Shown here piece by piece: positions 39,231-49,249 of a stretch of DNA of 64,000 nt; positions within the stretch are counted from its first letter, which is position 1, and every line of letters starts with the position of its first letter. Source of the stretch: Fischerella muscicola SAG 1427-1 = PCC 73103. GTDB taxonomy: Bacteria > Cyanobacteriota > Cyanobacteriia > Cyanobacteriales > Nostocaceae. Where the stretch lies: positions 1-64,000 of the forward strand of contig NZ_AJLJ01000067.1 of assembly GCF_000317245.1 (NCBI RefSeq), in the 5' to 3' direction. Below the pieces are notes generated by a model. The model searched no databases, was not told the origin of the DNA, and was given only the letters and a program-made list of their open reading frames with translations. The position numbers and the translations under genes are program-made.

Positions 39231-42155
39231 ATGGCAGCGAGTATAGAAGATAACGCGCAGACATACCAGCAGGCTTTAACAGCCTATGCACAACAAGACT
39301 ACCAAGAAGCAGCCACCCTCATTGATGAGGTGGTGCAAAACCTACCAAATGACCCCAACACTCATTTATTACGGGGTCACATCTATTATGTTTTACAGCA
39401 GTATGATGTGGCAAAAGTCGAATACCAAACAGTGTTGGAATTAACTGAAGATCCAGAAGTAACTGTTTTTGCGAAAACAGGATTGGAGCATATCAATCAA
39501 TATCAACAGGTATTAGAGAATTTTCCCGATGAAGATAACAAATTCCAGCAATCTGCACAAGATGCTTTCGTATTGATCGAAGAAAAACCAGCAGAACAAG
39601 AGTTAGAAATCTTAGAAGAATTAGAAAATTTAGAAAATTTAAATAATAATGGCTTTGAGTTGAATGCGATCGCTAATCACGAAGAGACAGCAGAGAAAAG
39701 AGAAGAGCTTTCCTTGGGGGAAAACCCGTTTTATACACCTACCGATAGTAGTGAATCTGATCTAAACATAGATTCCTCAGAAACTCTCAACGATAATCCT
39801 TTTGCCCAATCTCAACAAGCATTAGAGCTAACTTCACAAGCCAATATCTGGGAAAAAGCAGAATTAGAATTACCTGGTTTTTTACAGGATGATATTTCAT
39901 CGTCCATAGAAAAAACAGAAATAAATACCTATTTAGAGAAAAGTAATACAATTAGTAATACAAGTACTGCTCATCAGAATTTGGTGGAAAATCAGCCAAA
40001 TATTAGTGATTCAGATTTTGCAAAAATTACTTTTACACCCAGTCCTAATTTAAATAGTCAAGAACTTGATTCTGTTGAGCAAATATCACAAAAAACTAGT
40101 GATGATAGTTTGCAAAACTTGAAAATTTTTTATTCCGAAGATGAAACTTTACTAGTTCAAAAACTAGAAACGGATATTGAAATTACAGAAATCAATCGGG
40201 TGGAATACAGCAGTAAATCCTTAAACAGTAATTTTACTATTGAAGACAAGCAACTAAATCCTAATTCCCAAACTAAGCAAAATCAAAACTTTGATGATGA
40301 CAGTTTTGATTTAGAAGCCTTTGAATCAGCTTTTGGTTCCGAATCATTTTCCGAAAACGAACAAGAAGATATCAACAGCCAACTAAATCACAAGGTTTAT
40401 CAGGGTAGCAATATTGAGTTTTTGGATGACTTTGGTGAATTTGATGATTTAGGAAATATTCAGGCAGAGTTTGATTTTGTCACTAATTCTGGTTTCGCTG
40501 ACTCGCAATTAAATTCTGGTTCACTCACATCAAACAGCAAGAGTTTCAGTCAAACTTGGGACAATTCTGGGATTGCTGAAAAAGGAAATGAAAATGTGGA
40601 TAACTCCACAGAAGGCGATCGCGATGACGAATTGTTTAGTATCACTGGTTCTCATGAAGCAGTCCCAGTCTTTGCTCAAACAGATGTTAACAACATCAAA
40701 CCTCAAGTCAGCGTTGAACAAGGAATTCTCGCACCCCTAGAAAATGCGCCACTAGGCAAAAAGCAATGGATAGTTGCTGGCTGTGTCGGTGTAGCTTCAG
40801 CAGTAGTTGTAGCTTTAGTTAGTTTCACTGCTACGACAGTTTCTCCACCCCAACAACGGGAATCTGTACGCAATACTGGCTGGGCAATGGCATTAGCAGC
40901 AGGGTTGGTAAGTTTTGCTACCACCGGGATTATGGGCAATCTCACTCTCAAGCAAATCCGGCGTACGACCAAAGATTTGCAAAATCAATTTGATGCGGTG
41001 CAAAAAGGTAATCTCAATGTCCAAGCCACCGTCTACTCAGAAGATGAGTTAGGCAAGTTAGCTGCTGGCTTCAATGAAATGACACGGGTGATTTTTACGA
41101 CTACCAATGAAGCCACACGTAAAGCCCAAGAACAGGAAGAAGCCAAAGAAAATTTGCAACGGCAAGTAATTCGTCTACTAGACGACGTAGAAGGAGCCGC
41201 GAGGGGAGATTTGACTGTCCAAGCCGAGGTGACAGCCGACGTTTTGGGAGCAGTTGCTGATGCTTTTAACCTCACGATTCAAAACCTGCGAGATATCGTC
41301 CAACAGGTGAAAGTCGCAGCGCGGGAAGTAACCAAAGGTGCAACTAACTCTGAAACATTTGCCAGAGCCTTATCTAGCGATGCTTTGCGCCAAGCTGAAG
41401 AGTTAGCAGTAACCCTCAATTCGGTACAAGTAATGACTGATTCTATCCAACGGGTAGCAGAAGCAGCACGGGAAGCAGAAACAGTTGCTCGTGAAGCCAG
41501 TGCGATCGCTCTTAAAGGAGGGGAAGCAGTAGAAAATACCGTAGCAGGGATTTTAGAAATTCGCGAAACCGTCGCTGAAACCACCCGCAAAGTCAAGCGA
41601 CTGGCAGAATCATCACAAGAAATTTCCAAAATTGTCGCGCTGATTTCTCAAATTGCCTCCAGAACCAACTTGTTAGCTCTTAACGCCAGTATTGAAGCAG
41701 CGAGAGCAGGAGAATCGGGACGGGGTTTTGCGATTGTTGCGGATGAGGTACGCCAGTTAGCTGATAAATCAGCCAAATCTCTGAAAGAAATTGAACAAAT
41801 AGTTATGCAAATCCAGAGTGAAACAGGCTCGGTAATGACAGCGATGGAAGAAGGTACTCAACAGGTAATTCAAGGTACAAAATTAGCAGAAGAAGCCAAG
41901 CGATCGCTAGAAAATATTATTCAAGTGGCAAATCGCATTGATATTCTTGTGCGCTCAATTACTTCCGACACCGTCGAACAGACAGAAACTTCCCGTGCTG
42001 TAGCTCATGTAATGCAATCAGTAGAACTCACAGCTCAAGAAACATCCCAAGAAGCTCAACGAGTTTCCGGCGCACTACAAAACTTAGTAGGCGTCTCCCG
42101 TGATTTAATCGCCTCCGTAGAAAGGTTCCGAGTAGAAACCTCAGAAACTAGATAA
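39231..42155 (+). CDS. hmpD: methyl-accepting chemotaxis protein HmpD
   Basis: Receptor of 974 residues. An N-terminal TPR-like region (about 10-80) is followed by a long acidic, Ser/Asn-rich stretch (about 90-490). Two close membrane segments lie at about 508-530 and 545-567 with almost no periplasmic loop, then HAMP domains (about 570-620 and 645-700) and the signalling domain (about 720-970), whose hairpin tip is marked by ISQIASRTNLLALNASIEAA. With no real periplasmic domain, it probably senses internal signals or protein partners. It fits the hmp gene order. Confidence 0.94.
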   Translation: MAASIEDNAQTYQQALTAYAQQDYQEAATLIDEVVQNLPNDPNTHLLRGHIYYVLQQYDVAKVEYQTVLELTEDPEVTVFAKTGLEHINQYQQVLENFPDEDNKFQQSAQDAFVLIEEKPAEQELEILEELENLENLNNNGFELNAIANHEETAEKREELSLGENPFYTPTDSSESDLNIDSSETLNDNPFAQSQQALELTSQANIWEKAELELPGFLQDDISSSIEKTEINTYLEKSNTISNTSTAHQNLVENQPNISDSDFAKITFTPSPNLNSQELDSVEQISQKTSDDSLQNLKIFYSEDETLLVQKLETDIEITEINRVEYSSKSLNSNFTIEDKQLNPNSQTKQNQNFDDDSFDLEAFESAFGSESFSENEQEDINSQLNHKVYQGSNIEFLDDFGEFDDLGNIQAEFDFVTNSGFADSQLNSGSLTSNSKSFSQTWDNSGIAEKGNENVDNSTEGDRDDELFSITGSHEAVPVFAQTDVNNIKPQVSVEQGILAPLENAPLGKKQWIVAGCVGVASAVVVALVSFTATTVSPPQQRESVRNTGWAMALAAGLVSFATTGIMGNLTLKQIRRTTKDLQNQFDAVQKGNLNVQATVYSEDELGKLAAGFNEMTRVIFTTTNEATRKAQEQEEAKENLQRQVIRLLDDVEGAARGDLTVQAEVTADVLGAVADAFNLTIQNLRDIVQQVKVAAREVTKGATNSETFARALSSDALRQAEELAVTLNSVQVMTDSIQRVAEAAREAETVAREASAIALKGGEAVENTVAGILEIRETVAETTRKVKRLAESSQEISKIVALISQIASRTNLLALNASIEAARAGESGRGFAIVADEVRQLADKSAKSLKEIEQIVMQIQSETGSVMTAMEEGTQQVIQGTKLAEEAKRSLENIIQVANRIDILVRSITSDTVEQTETSRAVAHVMQSVELTAQETSQEAQRVSGALQNLVGVSRDLIASVERFRVETSETR

Positions 42156-42225
42156 TTAGTCAATAGTCAATAGTCCATAATCCAAAAGTTTTTAGCCATT
42201 GACCCTTGACTCTTGACCCTTGACC

Positions 42226-42311
42226 GATAATTGTTTGATGCTACAGAGCAAGCAGATCTCACGTATTGGAATCAATCCAAAATCCAAAATCCAAAATCCA
42301 AAATCGGATGA
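42226..42311 (+). repeat. dispersed repeat, copy C, with heptamers
   Basis: Order as in copy A: GACCGATAATTGTTTGATG, GAGCAAGCAGATCTC, GGAATCAATCC, then four AAAATCC heptamers and AAAATCGGATGACCC. It lies 10 bp before the start of hmpE, so it forms the hmpE leader. Confidence 0.65.
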
Positions 42312-42320
42312 CCCTTGACT

Positions 42321-45300
42321 ATGCTTCCAGAACAACAACAGCGCATTCTCGGTTACTTTATTGAAGAAGCCAAAGAACACCTGACCACAATTGAGCAGGG
42401 GTTGCTGAATCTGCAAAGTACTATGAAAGATCCAGAAATGCTGAATGAAGTTTTTCGGGCGGCTCACTCAATCAAAGGAGGAGCGGCGATGCTTGGTCTG
42501 GGTAGTATTCAGCATACTGCTCACCGCTTAGAAGACTGTTTTAAAGTTTTAAAAGAGTGTCCAGTACAGGTTGATCAAAAGCTTGAGTCTTTGTTTTTGG
42601 GTGTGTCTGATACCCTCAAAGCACTGTTAGAGAATTTAACCGGGCCGTTTGGTCTGACAGAAGAGACTGCCAATCATATCATGTCAGAAGCGGAACCTGT
42701 GTTTGGGTGGTTAAATGAACATCTGGATTTGCTGGTTAAACAAGGAGAAACAGGATTACCACTTGCCGATACTGATCGCTGGCAACAGCGCCAAAACCTG
42801 GTCTTGCAAAACCTCCGGGAAATGTTGCAGCTATTTAAGCAACCAGCAACACCTGAAACGCGCCAAAGTTTACAAGAATGCTGTAGGCAATTAGTTGAAC
42901 TTGGTGAACAATTAGATTGTGCATCTTGGTCTAATTTGTGTCAAGCCGCTAGTCAAGCGATCGCTAATCAAGAAAATAGCTACTTAACTTTAGCAAAAAT
43001 CGTCATTACAGATATTAAGCAAGCTCTAGAATTAGTGCTTGCAGGTAGAGAAGCTGAAATCACTATTAGTCAGCAGCTAGAAGCATTACTTCCACCTCAA
43101 ATAGAACTATTAGACATCACAACTGATGTTACTAAGGAAGAAGCTGACATAGAAGTACCAGCATCAACAGTATTGGAGGAAACTTTATTCACTACACCTG
43201 TTGAAAACGATACTGCTGATAATACTACATCAACTACAGATAAGATTACTGAATTAATAACTCCACCAAAGTCAATCGAATTTGCACAAGCAGATCAAAT
43301 TACCAACCTTTCAGAATTATCTGAACAATTGGCTAGTAATATAAATAATCTAGTTGAATTAACAACACAAACAGAATTAATAGAATTTGCACAAGCGGAT
43401 AGAATTACCAGCCTTTCAGAATTATCTGAGCAAATTCAGGAACACACAGATAATTTTGCTGATTTGATAAATGAAGCTGAATCCCATAAATTAGAATCAG
43501 AAAATACTATTATCAGTTTATCTGAAAATAATAATCAATTTCATATAGATGATGAAGAAAACGAAGATTTAGAGATTCAAAGTTTAGAAGTTCACGGACC
43601 AGAAGTCGGATTAGCAGAGTTAAATACTCTTGCTCAATTATTTGAAAGTGAAACTCCCGACTTTAACGAAACATGGGATATTGAAGAAGAAATTATTGAA
43701 CAAGATAGGACAAAGAATAAAATTGAGATCAGCGATCCAAGAGATACTATCAATGATTTAGCAGAGTTATTATCTGTAGAAGTAAATACAAATATTCAAG
43801 ATAGACAAACAATAAGTTTTAAAGAAGAATTAACTATTGTACAACTTTTTGGTGATGATTTTTTAGAAGAAGAAAATTTAGAAATAAATCTATATTCGTC
43901 AGTAACATCTGCAATAAATGAAAATATAAACTATCAACCAATACAACCTAATGACGAGACAAATGAGATAGAAAAATATCAGCAATTACAAAATAAGTCT
44001 GATGAATTATTGGCAGAATATAATAATTCAAATTCAGTACAGGAATTTGAACAAGAAATTTATCAATCAATAGAAGAAAGTTCAACTCTAAATAGTCTGT
44101 TTGATGAAGCACAACAAGATTATAGTCCGACTATTGGCATTGATGGATCAGAATATGATGATTTATTTGATCAGCTTACTGTTACAAACACAGATTTTTA
44201 TTCTACTAGAGATCATCTAGTTTCATCGACACAGATAGAAGCATCAGGACTAGAAGAATTAAAATTATCTGCTGAAGAAGATGCTGCCAAAGCACTAGAA
44301 GAAATTTTGTTTGCGGCTGCTGCTGATGATGTTTTTAGCGATCGCCAGCAAACATCAGAGTCAGTTAAAGATTGTGAGTTAGAAGATTTAGGTTTTCCCC
44401 AAGACTTAATTCTTTCTACGGATACTAGCGATGATTTATTTGCTGAGTTAGAAGCACATGATTCTAATATTACATTTCCTGTTGATGAAGAATCGTCTCA
44501 TCGGAATATTCGTAATATTTCGCAAAAACCAGAAGCTCTAGAACTAACTCCCGAATTTACTCATTTCTCGGCAGAAATACCAGTTTTCGATTTGCATAAA
44601 CCAATCACTGAAGAAGAAATTAATTGGTTAGATGCGCTCAGAATAGAAGAAGATAGTAATGAAAATCTAGGAGCTTTATTTAATGAGTTGCCAGTACCGG
44701 ACTCTCATGATTTGCAAGTTGATAGTATAAATAATCCTTTTGCTTTTCAGGCTAACTCCGAGGACGATGTACTATTTACAACAGATGTCGCAGATTTAAA
44801 TTTTGCAGATATGATTGCATCTCAAACAAAGGCAGATTCAGAAATGGATTTTCTGGATAAATTAATTGCTGGCAATCAAGAGGTGATAGCAGAATCTTTT
44901 GATATAGATTTGAGTGAAAATCTCTTACTAGCAAATTTGCAAAAAGAAGAATTGCAGCAGGGAAATGAACAAAATAATTCCCAATTAGAAATTACAAATT
45001 TTGACTTAGATATACAAGATTCACACTCTGATAATGAGATAAAAAATGCAGATTTGCTTGATAAAGCAGCAATTTCAGAAAGAGAAACAAAGCCAGAAAA
45101 TGATGCTTTTGCAGAAGATGCATTTATACAGTTAGATGAGTTACTCAACCAAGAAACATCACTAGACACTCATACTCCCATAATTCCAGATCTTGAATTT
45201 GCTGCCTTAGAAGAAATGCTGACTTTGGAGGAAGATGAAGATGTGGTAGTAGCAGAGCAATCTACACCACAATTTTCTAAAAAAGATGTAAGCAACCCGA

Positions 45301-47336
45301 TTTTGTCCTCAGAAATTGAGAATGAATTTAAAGAATTAGAAGGAATGGTAGGGGAAGCAGTAACACCTAGTACAGTCAATTTAACAGGTGGACGTAACTC
45401 TGGTTGGAATACTACTTTCAGATTTGAACAATTAATGAAAGTACCTGTCAAACATCTGGATGATTTGAGTAATTTAGTTGGAGAGTTGGTAGTAAATCGC
45501 AATACCCTAGAGCAGGATCAGGAACGTTTACGCCAGTCATTAGATAATCTACTGCATCAGGTACAGCATCTCTCGGATGTGGGAACAAGAATGCAGGAAT
45601 TGTATGAGCGATCGCTACTAGAAGCATCTTTGTTAGCTAGTCGCAAAAATAGCAATTTCAGCACTTCAGATACAGATCGGGGTTTTAGTGAACTGGAAAT
45701 GGATCGCTTCACACCCTTCCATACTTTGTCTCAAGAAATGATTGAACTGATCGTGCGGGTGCGTGAGTCTGCAAGTGATATTGATTTTGTCACCGAAGAA
45801 AGCGAACGTGTAGCACGACAATTCCGACAGATTACTGGGCAACTGCAAGAAGGACTGACAAGAGCGCGAATGGAGCCTTTTTCCCAGGCTACCGATTTAT
45901 TACCGCGAGGTGTGCGCGACAACTCTATTAAGTATGGCAAGCAAGTAGAGTTAGTGATTCAAGGTCGAGAAACCTTGATTGACAAAATGATTTTGGAACA
46001 TCTCAAAACACCACTGACGCATTTGCTTAACAATGCGATCGCTCACGGGATCGAAACGCCACAGGAGCGCCGATCTCAAGGAAAATCTCCTGTAGGAACC
46101 ATTACTGTTTGTGCTTTCCATCAAGGTAATCAAACTATCATTTGTGTCAGTGATGACGGTGCTGGAATTAACTCGGATGCGGTAAAAGCAAAAGCAATTA
46201 AAGTTGGTTTGATTACTCCTAGCCAAGCCAAAACTATGCCTCCAATAGAAGTTTATGATCTACTCTTCAGACCAGGTTTTAGTACCAAAGACCAAGCAGA
46301 TGACCTAGCAGGCCGTGGTGTTGGTTTAGACGTAGTTTATACAAAAATAAGTGAAATCCGAGGAGGAATTTCTGTTGATTCTGCGATGGGCAAAGGTACT
46401 AGCTTTACGATTCGTCTACCATTGACACTCAGTATTTGTAAAGCGCTTTTCTGTGTATCTGATAAAGCCAGAATAGCTTTCCCAATGGATGGTGTAGAAG
46501 ATACCCTAGACGTACCTGTAAAAAATATCCAAGAGAGCAACGCAGGTGAAAAGCTTATTCCTTGGCGGGATAAAATGCTGCCATTCAAACCTTTACAAGA
46601 ACTTTTAACTTTCAATCGGCTACTTAGTCGAGGTAACGTCTACGGTGGGAACCGAGACGATGATATGATTTCTGTGGTTGTGGTGCGATCGGCAAATACA
46701 CTAGTCGCCTTACAGGTTGATCAAGTGCTGAGTGAACAAGAAATTGTGATTAAACAATTTGAAGGACCCGCCCCCAAACCAGTTGGCGTAGCTGGTGCTA
46801 CCGTCTTAGGTGATGGTCGAATTATGCCGATTGCTGATGTGCTAGAAATTATCGATATCTTCCAGGGACGGACTTCTAAACAAAGTACAGTCAGTATTTT
46901 GAGTCAAAAATCAACTCCAAATCAGCCAGATTCGTCTGTAACTAAAATTGACCCAACAGTGCTGATTGTCGATGACTCAATTACAGTGAGAGAGTTGCTT
47001 TCTTTAACCTTTAATAAAGCAGGTTATCGGGTAGAGCAAGCACGTGATGGACAAGAAGCTTGGGATAAACTGCGTTCCGGTTTACCTTGTGATCTTGTGT
47101 TTTGTGACATTGAAATGCCTCGTTGTGATGGTTTAGAATTACTTTCCCGCATTCAAAAAGACTCCAACCTCAATCATTTACCCATAGCTATGCTCACCTC
47201 GCGAGGTGCAGACAAGCATCGACAAATGGCTATCAGTTTGGGAGCAAGTGGTTATTTCACCAAACCTTATCTGGAAGAAGCCTTATTAGAAGCAGCATCG
47301 CGGATGCTCAAAGGTGAGAAACTATTGGCTAGCTAA
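42321..47336 (+). CDS. hmpE: hybrid CheA-type histidine kinase HmpE
   Basis: Very large kinase of 1671 residues from ATG at 42321. An N-terminal Hpt domain has the phospho-acceptor His in AAHSIKGGAAMLG (about residue 49), with a second helical Hpt-like region to about 260. A long acidic low-complexity linker (about 265-1020) contains a near-duplicate IEFAQAD(Q/R)IT(N/S)LSELSEQ about 35 residues apart. The dimerisation domain follows (about 1034), then the HATPase (N-box LLNNAIAHGIE near 1236, GRGVGLDVV), a CheW-like domain and a C-terminal receiver (LIVDDS near 1550; CDIEMPRCDG). It completes the hmp signalling chain. Confidence 0.93.
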   Translation: MLPEQQQRILGYFIEEAKEHLTTIEQGLLNLQSTMKDPEMLNEVFRAAHSIKGGAAMLGLGSIQHTAHRLEDCFKVLKECPVQVDQKLESLFLGVSDTLKALLENLTGPFGLTEETANHIMSEAEPVFGWLNEHLDLLVKQGETGLPLADTDRWQQRQNLVLQNLREMLQLFKQPATPETRQSLQECCRQLVELGEQLDCASWSNLCQAASQAIANQENSYLTLAKIVITDIKQALELVLAGREAEITISQQLEALLPPQIELLDITTDVTKEEADIEVPASTVLEETLFTTPVENDTADNTTSTTDKITELITPPKSIEFAQADQITNLSELSEQLASNINNLVELTTQTELIEFAQADRITSLSELSEQIQEHTDNFADLINEAESHKLESENTIISLSENNNQFHIDDEENEDLEIQSLEVHGPEVGLAELNTLAQLFESETPDFNETWDIEEEIIEQDRTKNKIEISDPRDTINDLAELLSVEVNTNIQDRQTISFKEELTIVQLFGDDFLEEENLEINLYSSVTSAINENINYQPIQPNDETNEIEKYQQLQNKSDELLAEYNNSNSVQEFEQEIYQSIEESSTLNSLFDEAQQDYSPTIGIDGSEYDDLFDQLTVTNTDFYSTRDHLVSSTQIEASGLEELKLSAEEDAAKALEEILFAAAADDVFSDRQQTSESVKDCELEDLGFPQDLILSTDTSDDLFAELEAHDSNITFPVDEESSHRNIRNISQKPEALELTPEFTHFSAEIPVFDLHKPITEEEINWLDALRIEEDSNENLGALFNELPVPDSHDLQVDSINNPFAFQANSEDDVLFTTDVADLNFADMIASQTKADSEMDFLDKLIAGNQEVIAESFDIDLSENLLLANLQKEELQQGNEQNNSQLEITNFDLDIQDSHSDNEIKNADLLDKAAISERETKPENDAFAEDAFIQLDELLNQETSLDTHTPIIPDLEFAALEEMLTLEEDEDVVVAEQSTPQFSKKDVSNPILSSEIENEFKELEGMVGEAVTPSTVNLTGGRNSGWNTTFRFEQLMKVPVKHLDDLSNLVGELVVNRNTLEQDQERLRQSLDNLLHQVQHLSDVGTRMQELYERSLLEASLLASRKNSNFSTSDTDRGFSELEMDRFTPFHTLSQEMIELIVRVRESASDIDFVTEESERVARQFRQITGQLQEGLTRARMEPFSQATDLLPRGVRDNSIKYGKQVELVIQGRETLIDKMILEHLKTPLTHLLNNAIAHGIETPQERRSQGKSPVGTITVCAFHQGNQTIICVSDDGAGINSDAVKAKAIKVGLITPSQAKTMPPIEVYDLLFRPGFSTKDQADDLAGRGVGLDVVYTKISEIRGGISVDSAMGKGTSFTIRLPLTLSICKALFCVSDKARIAFPMDGVEDTLDVPVKNIQESNAGEKLIPWRDKMLPFKPLQELLTFNRLLSRGNVYGGNRDDDMISVVVVRSANTLVALQVDQVLSEQEIVIKQFEGPAPKPVGVAGATVLGDGRIMPIADVLEIIDIFQGRTSKQSTVSILSQKSTPNQPDSSVTKIDPTVLIVDDSITVRELLSLTFNKAGYRVEQARDGQEAWDKLRSGLPCDLVFCDIEMPRCDGLELLSRIQKDSNLNHLPIAMLTSRGADKHRQMAISLGASGYFTKPYLEEALLEAASRMLKGEKLLAS

Positions 47337-47774
47337 GAGACTTTCAAATCCAAAATATCTAATTGCAGAGAGACAGGGACAAGAGGGACAAAGGAGCAGG
47401 GAGAATAACCAATGCCCCATGCCCAATCTCTTAGCGAGACTAAGCCCTTAATCTTCTGTTTACTACTGACTTCTGCCAAAATGCCAAATGATGTTCAACT
47501 ACTCCTGTTAATCTGACTGCTTTTTGTAGAAGGAATTAACAGGTAATCTGAGGGCATCTTATGAAGTTTGCAAGTGATGATCGCGGTAGCGGTAGGTAAG
47601 TATAAGAAAATAGATTTTGCAAAAAGTCTATAGTTAATTCTGTTAATTAAAAATAGATTTTCATAGATAGATATTTTGAGTGAAATATCAATAATCACTT
47701 TATGAACTGTGAAGCTTTTGAAGCGATCGCAATCAGGACTTACAGTTTATAGTTTTGTATAAGTCCTAACAATC
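47337..47774. other. gap between hmpE and psbA
   Basis: I see no gene here. The first 100 bp has repeat-like GGGACAAGAGGGACAAAGGAGCAGGGAG purine stretches and CCATGCCCAATC. No terminator for hmpE could be recognised. Confidence 0.4.
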
Positions 47775-47806
47775 ATAAAAAAGCGCCTACCTTAAGTAAG
47801 CGCTTT
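47775..47806 (-). terminator. psbA terminator
   Basis: On the minus strand AAGCGCTTAC-TTAAG-GTAGGCGCTT forms a stem, with one G-U pair, followed directly by a run of T. It lies about 50 bp after the psbA stop codon. Confidence 0.75.
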
Positions 47807-47854
47807 TCTATTTTCATAAGAGGCGCGATTTACCGCACCTCAGTTATTTAAAGA

Positions 47855-48937
47855 TTAACCGTTGATAGCAGGAGCAGAGATTGCAACTGGTGCAACATCT
47901 CCAGCAGCCAAGTCGAGAGGGAAGTTGTGAGCGTTGCGCTCGTGCATTACTTCCATACCCAAGTTAGCGCGGTTGATGATGTCTGCCCAAGTGTTGATCA
48001 CGCGACCTTGGGAGTCAATTACTGACTGGTTGAAGTTGAAACCATTCAGGTTGAACGCCATGGTGCTGATTCCCAATGCGGTGAACCAGATTCCAATTAC
48101 AGGCCAAGCACCTAAGAAGAAGTGCAAGCTGCGAGAGTTGTTGAACGAAGCGTATTGGAAGATCAAACGACCAAAGTAACCGTGGGCTGCGACGATGTTG
48201 TAGGTTTCTTCTTCTTGACCGAATTTGTAACCGTAGTTCTGAGATTCGGTTTCGGTTGTTTCACGAACCAAGGAAGAAGTTACCAAAGAACCGTGCATTG
48301 CACTGAACAAGCTACCACCAAACACACCTGCTACACCAAGCATATGGAAGGGGTGCATTAAGATGTTGTGTTCTGCTTGGAACACGATCATGAAGTTGAA
48401 TGTTCCAGCAATACCCAAGGGCATACCATCAGAGAAGGAACCTTGACCCAAGGGATAGATTAAGAATACTGCGGTTGCAGAAGCTACAGGCGCACTGTAA
48501 GCAACGCAGATCCAAGGGCGCATTCCTAAACGGTAGCTGAGTTCCCACTGACGACCCATCCAGCAGAAGATGCCGATTAGGAAGTGGAAAACTACCAATT
48601 GGTAAGGACCACCGTTGTACAACCACTCATCTAAGGAAGCTGCTTCCCAGATGGGGTAGAAGTGCAAACCGATCGCATTAGAAGAAGGAACAACTGCACC
48701 TGAGATGATGTTGTTGCCGTAAATTAAGGAACCTGCAACAGGTTCACGGATACCATCGATGTCTACAGGAGGTGCAGCGATGAAGGCGATGATGAAGCAG
48801 GTGGTTGCAGCCAACAGAGTTGGGATCATCAACACACCAAACCAGCCTACATAAAGGCGGTTTTCAGTGCTTGTTACCCACTCACAGAAACGCTCCCACG
48901 CGTTGCCGCTTGTGCGTCTTTGTAATGTTGTAGTCAT
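47855..48937 (-). CDS. psbA: photosystem II D1 protein
   Basis: Reaction-centre core protein that binds P680, pheophytin, QB and the Mn cluster. The 360 residues keep all key positions: Tyr161, Asp170, His190, Ser264, His332, Glu333, His337, Asp342 and Ala344, with a C-terminal extension (about 16 residues after Ala344) for CtpA processing. Residue 130 is Gln, as in the standard (D1:1-like) form rather than the high-light Glu130 form. Only one copy lies in the window; other psbA genes are expected elsewhere. Five membrane helices. Confidence 0.98.
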   Translation of the reverse strand: MTTTLQRRTSGNAWERFCEWVTSTENRLYVGWFGVLMIPTLLAATTCFIIAFIAAPPVDIDGIREPVAGSLIYGNNIISGAVVPSSNAIGLHFYPIWEAASLDEWLYNGGPYQLVVFHFLIGIFCWMGRQWELSYRLGMRPWICVAYSAPVASATAVFLIYPLGQGSFSDGMPLGIAGTFNFMIVFQAEHNILMHPFHMLGVAGVFGGSLFSAMHGSLVTSSLVRETTETESQNYGYKFGQEEETYNIVAAHGYFGRLIFQYASFNNSRSLHFFLGAWPVIGIWFTALGISTMAFNLNGFNFNQSVIDSQGRVINTWADIINRANLGMEVMHERNAHNFPLDLAAGDVAPVAISAPAING

Positions 48938-49249
48938 TTGCTCTTATAAGTGCGATGAATGAATTTTTGGAAGAATGTATTTAGACAAACATTATGTGTT
49001 GTCTGTATTAATAAACTTTACACAAAAATTTATTTATTACAAGCGTTTGTCCACTCATTTTTTGTTAATTTTTATGTCTTTACACTGCTTAATATTTAGT
49101 TTTTAAAATTCATGTATTTATGTAAAGTTATAGATCAATAAAATAACTTTAACGGCAATAGGCAACGAGGAACAGACAACAGAAAGTGTAGTGAGTTTTT
49201 AAGCGCAGAGCGCAGGCTACGCTAACAAAAACCAAATAGAAACTTGATA
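48938..49249 (-). promoter_or_regulatory. psbA upstream region
   Basis: The stretch is AT-rich and should hold the psbA promoter and leader. A CATAAT near 48990 on the minus strand could be a -10 box, but no clear -35 is found at the right distance. Near 49200 is a short GCGCAGAGCGC palindrome-like stretch. Confidence 0.35.
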
